Assembly: GCF_016093545.1 (NCBI RefSeq) | Contig: NZ_JADKYX010000018.1 | Location: 109,243-173,242, forward strand | Length of the DNA: 64,000 nt | From: Massilia rhizosphaerae | GTDB taxonomy: Bacteria > Pseudomonadota > Gammaproteobacteria > Burkholderiales > Burkholderiaceae_D | Reading direction: 5' to 3' | Translations under genes and position numbers: made by a program | Shown here: positions 16,651 through 25,655 of the stretch, in pieces | Layout: the number at the start of each line of letters is the position of its first letter | Position numbering within the stretch: position 1 is the stretch's first letter | Notes under the pieces: model-generated | The model's database searches: none | Seen by the model: only the letters and a program-made list of their open reading frames with translations | What the model was told of the DNA's origin: nothing

Positions 16651-18129
16651 TCACCCGAAGTGGTCGATCAATTTCGGCGCGAAGCGTAATGCATTTCCCC
16701 AAAAAAATGCGTTACGCACACCTGTGTCATACGGTTCCATCAACTGGACAAAAAACTCGAGATACCCCCGGACGTGATTGACCATGTCGGGCATATGCCA
16801 GTCGGTACCGTAGGCCACTTTGTCAAGAAACGGATACGTCCCCGCCACCGCACATGCCGACGCAAAATTTTTCATGAAAGTCGCTTTTGCGTCCGCTTCG
16901 AAAAGCTCGGTGATGTATCCGAGTTCACAATAAACGTTCGGTTTCTGCACACAGAGTTCGACCACCGTCCTTGCAAAATTGTCGGAGTCCTGCCATTGCT
17001 CGTCCGTTGCGGCCATCCACCCGTACGAGCGATGCATTCCATTGGTTGCGTCTCCGCCGCCCGCATGACCGAAACACAGACGCAAGTTCTCCCACCGCGG
17101 ATCGTCGAGTACTTTCCGCCATCTGGCCGGATGCGCATTCCATCCAAGTTTTTCACGCGTCTGGAAACCGACGGGCGTGCAATGCACAAACACGGGAGCT
17201 CCGCGGTCGATGCAAAAATCGAAAAAGGCGTCAATCGTCGGTTGGAAATGCGGGTCATCCGCCGGTGCGTATCCCATCGCAGGATAGAACTTGAAACCGA
17301 CGAAGCCGCTATCCAGGGCATACTGCGCGCGCTCCAGCCAATTCTCCCGCCGCGGATCGAACGCGGCGAAGCCGGCGACCTTGCCCTTGTTCGTCGCTTC
17401 CAGCTCCTTCATCTTGTCGAGCTGATTCGGGTAAACGGGATAACGCGGGCTTTCCTGACCTGCGTAGGCCATCTGCATATCCATCATGAAATGGACGACC
17501 TGCAGTTGTGGCAAGTCCTTGCCATAACCTTCGAAGATCTTGTCCAGCAACGCCTGTTCGGATTTCAGCATCGTCAGGAAGAACTCCAGGTAGTTTTCCA
17601 CATGGCCCCATGCGCCAGGCTCCATGAGCTTCGCCACGATATGCAGCGCCATGCGCAAAACGTTGCCGGCCCAGGCCAGGAGATCCGCCCCCGATGGCGC
17701 CAGGAAGCCGGCTTCGGCCGGCCGCGGCGGCGGCACCTCGCCAGTCCAGCCCTCTGCGGCGTAATCGATCTCCGAAAGGTCGACGATCAACTGCATGATG
17801 CGCCCTGCGTCGATTCCGTCGGATGTCTCGCCCGAGTCCGGTGCGCCGCGGAGGGCCGGTGCCTGGCCGGCCCCGGCAAGCTCGAAGTGGGCAATCGCCC
17901 AGATCTTGTCGAGCAAATACGCATCCTTCTCGTCCGGATCCGTCGGCATGGGCACGAAGTCGTCCGATTTGTAGCTCGATCCTGTCATTTCCTCGAGCAG
18001 GGCCGCCGCGCGATCGGCCAGCGGACTCGAATCCTTGTTCATCGCGTTGGCGATGACGCTCGCAAGGGGCACGTAGCGAGCATTGAACAGGTGGGTGTGC
18101 AAATCGATGATTCGCGAAGGATATGTCAC
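16651..18129 (-). CDS. Amidohydrolase-superfamily protein (Amidohydro_2 type)
   Basis: The product is 492 residues from a GTG start preceded by GAGGAGACACC. Metal-site motifs of the superfamily are seen: IDLHTHLF at residues 8-15, GFKFYPAMGY at about 285 (strand with a lysine), FVHCTP at about 320, CFGHAGGG at about 360, and AYGTDWHMP at about 445. By family it hydrolyses a C-N or C-C bond, or decarboxylates, in a TIM barrel. The substrate is unknown. An inserted helical region at about 90-210 is longer than in typical members. It follows the small membrane protein gene by about 140 bp. Confidence 0.82.
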   Translation of the reverse strand: MTYPSRIIDLHTHLFNARYVPLASVIANAMNKDSSPLADRAAALLEEMTGSSYKSDDFVPMPTDPDEKDAYLLDKIWAIAHFELAGAGQAPALRGAPDSGETSDGIDAGRIMQLIVDLSEIDYAAEGWTGEVPPPRPAEAGFLAPSGADLLAWAGNVLRMALHIVAKLMEPGAWGHVENYLEFFLTMLKSEQALLDKIFEGYGKDLPQLQVVHFMMDMQMAYAGQESPRYPVYPNQLDKMKELEATNKGKVAGFAAFDPRRENWLERAQYALDSGFVGFKFYPAMGYAPADDPHFQPTIDAFFDFCIDRGAPVFVHCTPVGFQTREKLGWNAHPARWRKVLDDPRWENLRLCFGHAGGGDATNGMHRSYGWMAATDEQWQDSDNFARTVVELCVQKPNVYCELGYITELFEADAKATFMKNFASACAVAGTYPFLDKVAYGTDWHMPDMVNHVRGYLEFFVQLMEPYDTGVRNAFFWGNALRFAPKLIDHFG

Positions 18130-18268
18130 GGTGTCTCCTCGTGATAGTCGTGCGTGCGGGCTCGCGCGCCGCGCCGGGCGGCAGCGGCCCTCGCCCTCTG
18201 GTCAGGCTTCCTGTACGTCCGCCTGCACGCCTACCGGCTTGCCGTCCGGTCCTGCAGGTGTGACGGCA

Positions 18269-18886
18269 TCAGGCAACGGCGTGTTCGCTGCAGCAGCCGC
18301 CCCGGCCGGCGGCGCGATGTCGTCTCCCGTTGCGGCACCACCGGAGGAAATCGCCAGCCAGAACGCTGGAAGCACGAGCAGGGAACCGGCAGTCACCAGG
18401 CGTGGCGACCTGCCCCGGCGCCGGGATTGCGCCCGCCTGAAGCAAGGCGGCGGCGGGAGCCTGGTTTCCAGCGGGAGCAGCAGCAGCAGGAGCCCGCGGG
18501 TCGGCGGGTGGAGGCTCGGGTGTCTTGTTCGCGTTTCTACCCGAGCTGTCCTCGAGAGGAAGATAGCGGTTGATGAATCCCTCGATGAAGTCGGTGCCCG
18601 CATAGCCGATTCCGACGAGGGCAAAGAACATGTTGGTCGCCTCGGTCCCATCCTTGAAAGTCGGGAGCGTGTTCAGAGTGAAGACGCCGATGCCGCCGGC
18701 AATCGCCCCGATCAGCAGGCTCGACCAGAGTCGTCGGCTGTCGAACACGTCGTCCTGAAAAGACAATCCATTCGCAACCGCCTGCTCCTGCGCCTTTTTC
18801 AAGCCAACCACGACGCGCAGCCCCTGGCCGAACATGCCACCGATTGCACCAAACGTCACCAGCGAAAGGACTTCGTTGATCTGCAT
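18269..18886 (-). CDS. Small membrane protein of unknown function; possible frameshift near the C-terminus
   Basis: The product is 205 residues. Two hydrophobic segments at about 6-26 and 53-72 precede a loop and a Pro/Ala-rich region (PEPPPADPRAPAAAAPAG). After about residue 155 the frame turns into Arg/Cys-rich sequence, while the neighbouring frame ending at 18202 reads RLVTAGSLLVLPAFWLAISS and an Ala/Pro-rich tail. A single frameshift may thus separate a third membrane helix from the gene. The start has GGAG at 6 bp. It is divergent from the DUF1906 gene. No family was recognised. Confidence 0.55.
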   Translation of the reverse strand: MQINEVLSLVTFGAIGGMFGQGLRVVVGLKKAQEQAVANGLSFQDDVFDSRRLWSSLLIGAIAGGIGVFTLNTLPTFKDGTEATNMFFALVGIGYAGTDFIEGFINRYLPLEDSSGRNANKTPEPPPADPRAPAAAAPAGNQAPAAALLQAGAIPAPGQVATPGDCRFPARASSVLAGDFLRWCRNGRRHRAAGRGGCCSEHAVA

Positions 18887-19121
18887 GGGTCACTCCATCA
18901 GGGAATCATTCAAAGTGCGGCCGTGCCGGAGACTGGCGCCGAAATTGCGGAATACGCGGCAGACAGGCGGGAGGCCGGTCAATAATTTTCATTCCGAACA
19001 ATACTGTCGACCAATAATCGGTCGTCAAATGACAGACTGTCAATTAGCAAATATGTTAGTAATAATTTATAGGTGACTCTGTTATCTCTATGCAACGCTC
19101 AGTCACTACACTAAGGAAGCA
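18887..19121. promoter_or_regulatory. AT-rich divergent promoter region
   Basis: About 235 bp between two divergent genes, much more AT-rich than its surroundings (TTAGTAATAATTTATAGGTG near 19055). It ends with CTAAGGAAG, the ribosome site of the DUF1906 gene. No palindrome stands out. Confidence 0.45.
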
Positions 19122-19124
19122 GTG

Positions 19125-20390
19125 ATGTCTCGAGGAATATCAACAAACGTATCGGTCGCTGGACTCGCAGACTGTCTACGGCTCGGGAATATCGCGTTCG
19201 TGTGCCGCTACTACAGCACGACCACCGGCATGCCCCAGAAAAGATTGACGCCAGCGGAAGCCAAGGCACTGATGGACCAGGGGATCAACCTCGTCGCTAT
19301 CTATGAAGACGGGCCGACCAATCCCGACTATTTCAAGGACAAACGTGGCGAGCGAGATGGTCTGCATGCGCATCGGTATGCGGTGGAACTCGGACAACCG
19401 GAAGACAGCGCAATTTATTTTGCGGTGGACTACGACGCGACAGCCGACGAGACGCACGGCGTGATCGCACAATATTTCAAAGACGTGCGCGAGGGTCTGG
19501 CGGCAGCCGCCGGCGGAACGCCGCGTTATCGAATCGGCGTATACGGATCGGGTCAGGTCTGCGCCCATATCAAGGAAACGCTGGGAATCGCCCGCTATGC
19601 GATGCTGGCCGAATCGCACGGCTGGGCCGGCCACGACTATCCTTCCCCGAATCTCAGGCAGGAAATCGCCGCCACTCCGCTTTGTACCCTCTCGTCCGGC
19701 GGGCACGGGACTTACGAAGACACGTTCGCCGACGGCGATTATGGTGGCTTCTCGACGCTGCAGGCTAATATCGACAGCATGCTGAAATTTGCGGAGGACA
19801 ACGCGACACCGTCCGAAACGCCGAGTGAATTCGTGAACCGGATCGTGGATCTCGCAAACCAGCAGTATCTAAAATATCATCAATATGTCGAGAGCGATTC
19901 CCCGCTCAAGGAGCAGATCCGCACATATTGGCAAGATCTCGGCTACATATTTCCGGGGGTTGAAACCGCGTGGTCAGCGGTGTTCATTTCCTGGCTTATG
20001 CGCATGGGAGGCGCGGCGCCTGCGGACTTCAAGGCATCAAACGCTCACTCGCGCTTTGTCTACTGGGCGATCGCGAATGCCCGGGCCGAGCGGGGACTGT
20101 TCCGTGGTTATCCCATTGAATCCTGCGCACCTCGGGTGGGCGACCTGATTCACAATAATCGCGGCAAACAGAAGCTCGACTTCGCCTTCGCCGCGACACA
20201 CGAAGCCTATGAAAGCCATTCTGCCCTGGTCGTTGCATTGGGCCGGGACGATTCCGGCGCCTTTGCCCTTACCGTGGGCGGCAATGAAGGCGATACGGTC
20301 GGTCGCAAGCGGGTTCCGCTCGGAGCTGATGGAAAAATCCTGCAACGTAACGAAAACCCGTTCATCTGCGTAGTGCGAAACTTGAAGTAA
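19125..20390 (+). CDS. DUF1906 glycoside-hydrolase-like protein with C-terminal DUF2272-like domain
   Basis: The product is 421 residues from ATG 19125 (a GTG lies one codon upstream; AAGGAAG spacing favours the ATG). Residues 1-220 match DUF1906, the Rv2525c-like TIM barrel related to GH25 lysozymes: FVCRYYSTTTGMPQKRLTP at the start, INLVAIYEDG, AIYFAVDYDA and IGVYGSGQVC. Residues 240-420 resemble DUF2272 (AWSAVFISWLMRMGGA, APRVGDLIHNN, HSALVVALG). No signal peptide is visible. A role acting on peptidoglycan or another glycan is inferred from the fold; catalysis is unproven for DUF1906. Confidence 0.75.
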   Translation: MSRGISTNVSVAGLADCLRLGNIAFVCRYYSTTTGMPQKRLTPAEAKALMDQGINLVAIYEDGPTNPDYFKDKRGERDGLHAHRYAVELGQPEDSAIYFAVDYDATADETHGVIAQYFKDVREGLAAAAGGTPRYRIGVYGSGQVCAHIKETLGIARYAMLAESHGWAGHDYPSPNLRQEIAATPLCTLSSGGHGTYEDTFADGDYGGFSTLQANIDSMLKFAEDNATPSETPSEFVNRIVDLANQQYLKYHQYVESDSPLKEQIRTYWQDLGYIFPGVETAWSAVFISWLMRMGGAAPADFKASNAHSRFVYWAIANARAERGLFRGYPIESCAPRVGDLIHNNRGKQKLDFAFAATHEAYESHSALVVALGRDDSGAFALTVGGNEGDTVGRKRVPLGADGKILQRNENPFICVVRNLK

Positions 20391-20505
20391 GGCGTGGCGA
20401 ACCTTGCCGACAAGGAACCGGGGAACCAGTGACTCAGGAGCGTGATCGCCGAGCTGGCGATCGACCGGGACGTCAGTCCTGGCCAGGCGCCCCTGCCACC
20501 ACTGA

Positions 20506-21921
20506 TCAAGTTTTTGCGGCAGGCGGATTGCCCGGGCGTTGATCGTCCTTCCAACCACCGCCGAGTGCCTTGTACAAAGACACCGTCGCCTGCAGGCGCT
20601 TCAGTTTCAATGTCCCCATATCGTTCTGCACGTCCGATAACGCGCGCTGCGTATCGAGAACCGTCATCAAATCCTCGGCGCCCGACTTGTATCGGATTTC
20701 CGCCAGGTCGTACGCCTGGCGCGCCTGCTCCAGTTCGGCTGTCTTCAAGCGCCGCTGCTCATCCAGGCTGCGGATCTGGCCCAGCGCCGTATCCACTTCC
20801 GACAGGGCGGCGATCACGGTCGCGCGATACACCTGGACCAGTTCCTGTTTTCGGGCGATGGCGAGGTCGCGTTCCCGCTTCAGCCGGCCGCCATCGAAAA
20901 TCGGCGCCATCAGCGAGGCACTGACATTGGCGAGCAGATTCGGTGCATTGAGCAGCGACAGCAAGGCGCTGCTTTGCGCGCCCATCGCCCCGGTGAGGTT
21001 AATGCTGGGGAACAGGTTCGCCCGGGCGACGGCGACGTTGGCATCGGCGGCAGCCAGGTTGGCCTCGGCGCGGCGGACGTCGGGCCGGCGCGACAGGAGC
21101 TCGGACGGCAAGCCCGGGGACACCTCGGGCAAGGTAATCGTGTCCAGTCCGTACCGGCCGACGGAGAATGTCTGCGGCGTTTTACCGAGCAGGATTGCCA
21201 GCGCCGACTGCGCTTCGCGCTCCTGCTGCATCAAGTCCGGTATTTCCGATTTTTGCTGCGCCACGGCGGACCGCTGGCGCGCGAGATCGAGCGTCGAGGC
21301 GGCACCCGCGCTTTGTTGTACCTCGACCAGCTTCAGGACATGTTCGGCGTTCGCAACGTGCTCGCGCGCGACGGCAAGCCGGTCATGCAGCGACAACACC
21401 TGCAGATAGGTCGAAACGATGCCGCTGGTGACCGTCAATGCCACGGTTTGACGGTCGAAACGATTCGCCTCGAGCGACGCTTCCGCGGATGCCACGCTCG
21501 CCTTGTTCTTGCCCCAGAAATCGACTTCGTAGGACACCTGCAACGAACCGCCGGCGGAGGTGCTCGCGCTGCCGCTTCCGATCGGCACGGCGCGGCTGGC
21601 GTCGCCGTAAAAATTTACGGTCGGCAGCAAAGACACGCCGGCAATGCGCGCCTCGGCCTCGGCCTGCTTCACGCGTGCCAATGCGCCCGCGAGTTCCAGA
21701 TTGCTGGACTGGCCTTCATCGACAAGATGCGTCAGTTCGGGACTACCGAACCGCCGCCACCAATTCTTGTCCGGCCACTCCTGATGGTTCGGCGTTCCGC
21801 CGATGGTCCAACCGGCAGGCAAGTCGACCTTGGGCGGCGGCTCGGCGATTGGTGCATGGCTGGCACATCCCGTCAGCACGGAGCAAGCCAAAAATATCGG
21901 CGTCAAGGCGCGGTGTGTCAT
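20506..21921 (-). CDS. NodT-family outer-membrane efflux lipoprotein
   Basis: About 471 residues with a lipoprotein signal (LACSVLTGC). Two OEP/TolC repeats follow (about 60-260 and 270-460), with LPTVNFYGDASR in the first and LLSRRPDVRRAEANLAAADA starting the second, typical of NodT proteins. It forms the outer-membrane channel of tripartite pumps. GAGG placed 7 bp before the second ATG favours a start at 21921 rather than 21927. It begins about 10 bp after the MacA-like gene, so the two are cotranscribed. No inner-membrane component is encoded here. Confidence 0.88.
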   Translation of the reverse strand: MTHRALTPIFLACSVLTGCASHAPIAEPPPKVDLPAGWTIGGTPNHQEWPDKNWWRRFGSPELTHLVDEGQSSNLELAGALARVKQAEAEARIAGVSLLPTVNFYGDASRAVPIGSGSASTSAGGSLQVSYEVDFWGKNKASVASAEASLEANRFDRQTVALTVTSGIVSTYLQVLSLHDRLAVAREHVANAEHVLKLVEVQQSAGAASTLDLARQRSAVAQQKSEIPDLMQQEREAQSALAILLGKTPQTFSVGRYGLDTITLPEVSPGLPSELLSRRPDVRRAEANLAAADANVAVARANLFPSINLTGAMGAQSSALLSLLNAPNLLANVSASLMAPIFDGGRLKRERDLAIARKQELVQVYRATVIAALSEVDTALGQIRSLDEQRRLKTAELEQARQAYDLAEIRYKSGAEDLMTVLDTQRALSDVQNDMGTLKLKRLQATVSLYKALGGGWKDDQRPGNPPAAKT

Positions 21922-21930
21922 CGGCATGCC

Positions 21931-23178
21931 TCAGGAGCCCGATGCCATGGGGGACTTCGTGCCGGCATCCGGTGCAGCCGGCGCCGGAAGCACATTCGGC
22001 ACGGGGCCGACCAGCACCTTGTCGCCTGCGGCCAAGCCGGACAGGATCTGCACCTGCTGCAAATTGCGCAATCCGACCTTCACCTTGCGGGCGCCGACGT
22101 GTTGGCCGGCGTCGAGCACATTGACGTTGTACTGGCCGTCCTCGTCCTGCGCACCGAGGCCGTTCGCCGGCAGCAGCAATGTATCGCGCGCCTGCGCGAC
22201 GACGAACTGCACCTGCGCACTCATGCCGCTCATCAGTTCGTGATCCGGATTCTTGACCTCGAACAGGACAGTATAAAAGGCCTGCTTGCCCTGCTCGCCC
22301 GTGCCGTCGGCCGGGATGGGAATGACTTGGCGCAGCTTTCCCGACCAGTGTTTTCCTGGATAGCCAGGGGTCGTGAAACTCGCTGCCATGCCGGGCCGCA
22401 AGCGCGTCACATCGTTTTCCGCAACGCGCGCGGCCACCGTCATTTCCGACAGGTCGGCAATCCGGAGCAGCGGCGCGGCAGGTTGCGCGGCAGCGAGCAT
22501 TTGTCCCGTGCGAGCCGCCATCGACACCACGGTGCCGGAAATCGGCGACCTCACCAGCGTTTTCTGACGCGCTTCCTCATCGAGTTTCAAGGTTGCTTCG
22601 AGTTCGTGGATCTGCGCCGTGATCGCATCGACGCGCGCGGTTGCCGATGACGCGTTCATCCGCGCCGATTCGAAGGCCTCCTCGCGGGTCGCGTTTTGCG
22701 CTTTCAACTGGGTCTGGCGCTTGAACTGAAGCTGGGCGAATTCCAGTTGCGCGCGCTGGTCGGCCAGATCCGCCTGCAGTCGGGCCATCTGGGCACGATT
22801 GCTTTCGACTTTGGCGGGTTGTTGGATCGGCGTGATTTCGAGCAGGGCCTGGTCGGCCTGGACCGTGTCACCGATGGCGACCGACACCTCTTTCACCTGT
22901 CCGCCAATCTGGGCGTACGCGTCGGCCCATTTGTGGAGTTGAAGCTTGCCGGCCGCGTCGACCGTTTGCCGGATGTCGCCGCGGCGCGCAGTGACGGTGT
23001 CGAGCTTGACGGGCGCGGCTGAGGCCGCGGGCGGTGACGGTTTGCTTGCTTGCGCCAACACGGGACTGGCTCCGAGCACAGCAGCCAGGGAAAGCAGAGC
23101 CGCTGCCACGTCGCGGGAAGACACGCGCTGGGCGCGGCTGGCCAAGGTCGATGTTCTGTCTTGTTGATCAGCAGGCAT
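21931..23178 (-). CDS. MacA-like periplasmic adaptor of an efflux pump
   Basis: The product is 415 residues with an N-terminal signal region (LLSLAAVLGASPVLAQA near 27-43). The order is that of membrane-fusion proteins: lipoyl halves (IGGQVKEVSVAIGDTVQADQ near 90 and VRSPISGTVVSMAARTGQML near 210), an alpha-hairpin between them, and beta-barrel domains. MacA-type adaptors connect a MacB ABC exporter to an outer-membrane channel. Here the next gene is NodT, and no MacB or RND gene follows or precedes it in the window. Confidence 0.85.
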   Translation of the reverse strand: MPADQQDRTSTLASRAQRVSSRDVAAALLSLAAVLGASPVLAQASKPSPPAASAAPVKLDTVTARRGDIRQTVDAAGKLQLHKWADAYAQIGGQVKEVSVAIGDTVQADQALLEITPIQQPAKVESNRAQMARLQADLADQRAQLEFAQLQFKRQTQLKAQNATREEAFESARMNASSATARVDAITAQIHELEATLKLDEEARQKTLVRSPISGTVVSMAARTGQMLAAAQPAAPLLRIADLSEMTVAARVAENDVTRLRPGMAASFTTPGYPGKHWSGKLRQVIPIPADGTGEQGKQAFYTVLFEVKNPDHELMSGMSAQVQFVVAQARDTLLLPANGLGAQDEDGQYNVNVLDAGQHVGARKVKVGLRNLQQVQILSGLAAGDKVLVGPVPNVLPAPAAPDAGTKSPMASGS

Positions 23179-23275
23179 GGGACCACATCAGAAAAATTCC
23201 GAGTATACACACATTCCGGGAGCCGGCTGACGGCCTTGCAAAACTTGGATGGAATAGTTGCCTGCGTTAACCCGT

Positions 23276-23305
23276 AAAAAAGCCCGCCAGGATGAGGCGG
23301 GCTCT
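23276..23305 (-). terminator. Terminator of the kamA-fdxA operon
   Basis: AGCCCGCC and GGCGGGCT form an 8-bp stem with a 7-base loop. On the minus strand it is followed by five or more T. It lies about 60 bp after the ferredoxin stop and before the MacA gene. Confidence 0.8.
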
Positions 23306-23364
23306 TAAGTGCATCGCCCCTGAGCGCGCGCGTCACCGTCACGGCAAGCACGCCGCCCCGGAAA

Positions 23365-23703
23365 CTAGGCCGAAGCCGGCACCGGATCGAGCAGTTGGCG
23401 CCGATCCGACCGACCGTGCCAGTATTCGGCATCCGGCATGGCCGGCTTCTTGTGCAGGATGACGGGCCAGAGAGTCGCGTAATGGGCGTTGAGGGCGACG
23501 AACTCCTTCTGTTCCAGCGGCACGTTCGCTTCGAAAAAAATCGCGTCGACCGGACAGGCGCTCACGCACATCTCGCAGTCGATACATTTTTCGGGATGAA
23601 TGACGAGGAAGTTCGCGCCTTCGTGGAAGGCTTCCGCGGGGCAGACTTCGACGCAATCGGCGTGCTTACAATTGATGCAGCTTTCGGTGACCACGTACGT
23701 CAT
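23365..23703 (-). CDS. fdxA: 7Fe-type ferredoxin FdxA
   Basis: The product is 112 residues. CINCKHADCVEVCP at residues 9-22 and CIDCEMCVSACP at 40-51 are the two cluster-binding sets of FdxA ferredoxins (one 3Fe-4S/4Fe-4S plus one 4Fe-4S), followed by the usual C-terminal extension with FVALNAHYATLWPVI and DAEYWHGR. It is the last gene of the operon that begins with the radical-SAM aminomutase and could be its electron donor, which is inference from position. It lies 28 bp after the CMD-family gene. Confidence 0.9.
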   Translation of the reverse strand: MTYVVTESCINCKHADCVEVCPAEAFHEGANFLVIHPEKCIDCEMCVSACPVDAIFFEANVPLEQKEFVALNAHYATLWPVILHKKPAMPDAEYWHGRSDRRQLLDPVPASA

Positions 23704-23730
23704 TGCTTTGCCTCTTCAAGGTAAGGATGA

Positions 23731-24276
23731 TCAGGACGCCACGGCTTCAGGCTCGATATGCAGCGCAAGCAGGAAGCGCGACACCATGTTGTAGGTGGCG
23801 ATCACGCCGACAAGTTCGACCACGTGCTGGTGGTTGCCCAGCGCGGCGACCGCCGCCGCGAACGTGGCGTCCGCGGTGCGCACGTCGCGCGTCATCTCGA
23901 ACGTCAGCCGGACGACGGCTCGTTCGCTCGCATCGAACAGGGCCGGGTCCAGGGCACCGAATTCGAGCCGCCGCAACGCGGCCAGTTGCTGGGCGGTGCC
24001 GCCGGCCTTCATGAACTCGGGGGCGTGGTGGTGGAACTCGTAGTCGGCGCCGTTCAGCACCGCCACCAGGCAGATGGCCAGTTCGCGCAGCCGGGGCGAC
24101 AAATCGAGGGAGGTCCTGACCTCGCCCAGGAAGGCGTTCCAGCCTCTGGCGAAAGCCGGGCTTTGCAGCAGCATGCGGTCGAGGTTCAGCAGACGGCCGC
24201 CGCGGCGGACGAGGATGGCGTCGACGAGATCCTGTGGCGCCTCCGGGCCGGGCGCGGTATAGGGAATACGGGACAT
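23731..24276 (-). CDS. Carboxymuconolactone-decarboxylase (AhpD-like) family protein
   Basis: About 181 residues from the ATG at 24276, chosen because AAGGAACG precedes it (an in-frame Met lies six codons upstream). The all-helical CMD/AhpD fold is indicated by RELAICLVAVLNGADYEFHH and GVIATYNMVSRFLLAL. The AhpD CxxC redox pair is absent: the corresponding place reads GADYEFHHH. It may be a non-redox CMD protein with an unknown hydrolase, isomerase or binding role. It sits 35 bp after the aminotransferase gene in the same operon. Confidence 0.82.
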   Translation of the reverse strand: MSRIPYTAPGPEAPQDLVDAILVRRGGRLLNLDRMLLQSPAFARGWNAFLGEVRTSLDLSPRLRELAICLVAVLNGADYEFHHHAPEFMKAGGTAQQLAALRRLEFGALDPALFDASERAVVRLTFEMTRDVRTADATFAAAVAALGNHQHVVELVGVIATYNMVSRFLLALHIEPEAVAS

Positions 24277-24310
24277 GGTTTCGTTCCTTTGCATTAACGT
24301 GACGTCGTGG

Positions 24311-25654
24311 TCAACGATCGCCCGCGCGCCGCCCGGCGATGGCCGCGTCGATCGACTCTCCCAACCGCAGGACGATGGCGTCGATGGCGGCGGCGTCGCA
24401 GATGAACGGGGGCGCCAGGAGTACGTGGTCCCCGGCCCGGCCGTCGATCGTTCCGCCCATCGGATACACCATCAGGCCGCGCTCCATGGCCGCCGACTTG
24501 ATGTCCGCGTGGAGGCGCCGTCCCGGATCGAAAGGCAGCTTCGAGGCGCGATCCGCCACCAGTTCGACACCCCAGAACAGGCCTCGACCGCGGATATCTC
24601 CGACATGCGGATGATCGCCGAGACGCGCGCGCAAGGCCTGCTCCAGCTGCGTCCCGCGAGCCTGCACATTGTCGAGCAGGCGCTCCTCCCGGACCGTGCG
24701 CTGCACGGCCAGCGCGGCGGCGCAGGCCAGCGGATGGCCGACATACGTGTGACCGTGCTGGAACATCCCGGAACCCTCGGCGAACGCGTCGTAGACATGC
24801 TTGGCCACGAACGTCGCGCCGATCGGCGCATACCCCCCGCCCAGGCCCTTCGCCACCGTCATCAGGTCGGGCGCCACGCCGTCCTGCGCGCAGGCATGCA
24901 GTGTGCCGGTGCGTCCCATTCCGCACATGACTTCGTCGAGGATCAGCAAGATGCCGTGCTCCGTGCAGATGTCGCGGACCCGCGCCAGGTAGCCGGGCGC
25001 CGGCGGGACAGCGCCGAGGGTGGCGCCAACGACGGGTTCGGCCACGAATGCGATGACGTTGTCGGCGCCCAGTTCGCGGATCTTCGCCTCCAGTTCGGCG
25101 GCGGCGCGCAGGCCATATGCCTCGGCGGTCTCGTGAGCGTCGCGGTAGCGGTATTCGTAGCAAGGATCGATGTAGTGATTGTCGACGAGGATGGGCGCGA
25201 ACTGGGCGCGCCTCCAGGCGTTGCCCCCGACTCCGAGCGCCCCGAGCGTATTGCCGTGGTAGCTCTGGCGCCGCGAGATGAAGTAGCGGCGCCGGTGCTC
25301 GCCGCGCTCCACGAAGTACTGCCGCGCCATCTTCAGCGCCGCCTCGACGGCCTCGGACCCGCCCGACACCAGGTACACATGCGACATCCCGGACGGCGCC
25401 TGGGCCAGCAATTCCTCGCCCAGCGCCTCGGCGACGTCCGTCGTGAAGAAACTCGTATGCGCGTAGGCCAGTTGGTCGAGCTGCGCGTGCATCGCGGCCA
25501 GCACCGCCGGATGCTGGTGGCCGAGGCAGGACACGGCCGCCCCGCCGCTGGCGTCGATGTAGCGTTTGCCCGCCGCGTCGATCAGATGGATGCCCTCGCC
25601 GCCGACGGCGCGCGGATACGTGTGATGAATTTGCCGATGCAGTAAGCGCGTCAT
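24311..25654 (-). CDS. Class III (omega-type) PLP aminotransferase
   Basis: The product is 447 residues, normal for class III aminotransferases. Residues IDASGGAAVSCLGHQHPAVL near 33, VSGGSEAVEAALKMARQY near 95, ILILDEVMCGMGRTG near 232 (cofactor Asp) and MTVAKGLGGGYAPIGA near 263 (PLP-binding lysine) are present, followed by HGHTYVGHPLACAAAL. It would transaminate a terminal or beta amino group. Its start lies one base from the kamA stop, so translation is coupled. With an aminomutase upstream, a beta-amino acid is a reasonable substrate, by inference. Confidence 0.9.
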   Translation of the reverse strand: MTRLLHRQIHHTYPRAVGGEGIHLIDAAGKRYIDASGGAAVSCLGHQHPAVLAAMHAQLDQLAYAHTSFFTTDVAEALGEELLAQAPSGMSHVYLVSGGSEAVEAALKMARQYFVERGEHRRRYFISRRQSYHGNTLGALGVGGNAWRRAQFAPILVDNHYIDPCYEYRYRDAHETAEAYGLRAAAELEAKIRELGADNVIAFVAEPVVGATLGAVPPAPGYLARVRDICTEHGILLILDEVMCGMGRTGTLHACAQDGVAPDLMTVAKGLGGGYAPIGATFVAKHVYDAFAEGSGMFQHGHTYVGHPLACAAALAVQRTVREERLLDNVQARGTQLEQALRARLGDHPHVGDIRGRGLFWGVELVADRASKLPFDPGRRLHADIKSAAMERGLMVYPMGGTIDGRAGDHVLLAPPFICDAAAIDAIVLRLGESIDAAIAGRRAGDR

Positions 25655-25655
25655 G

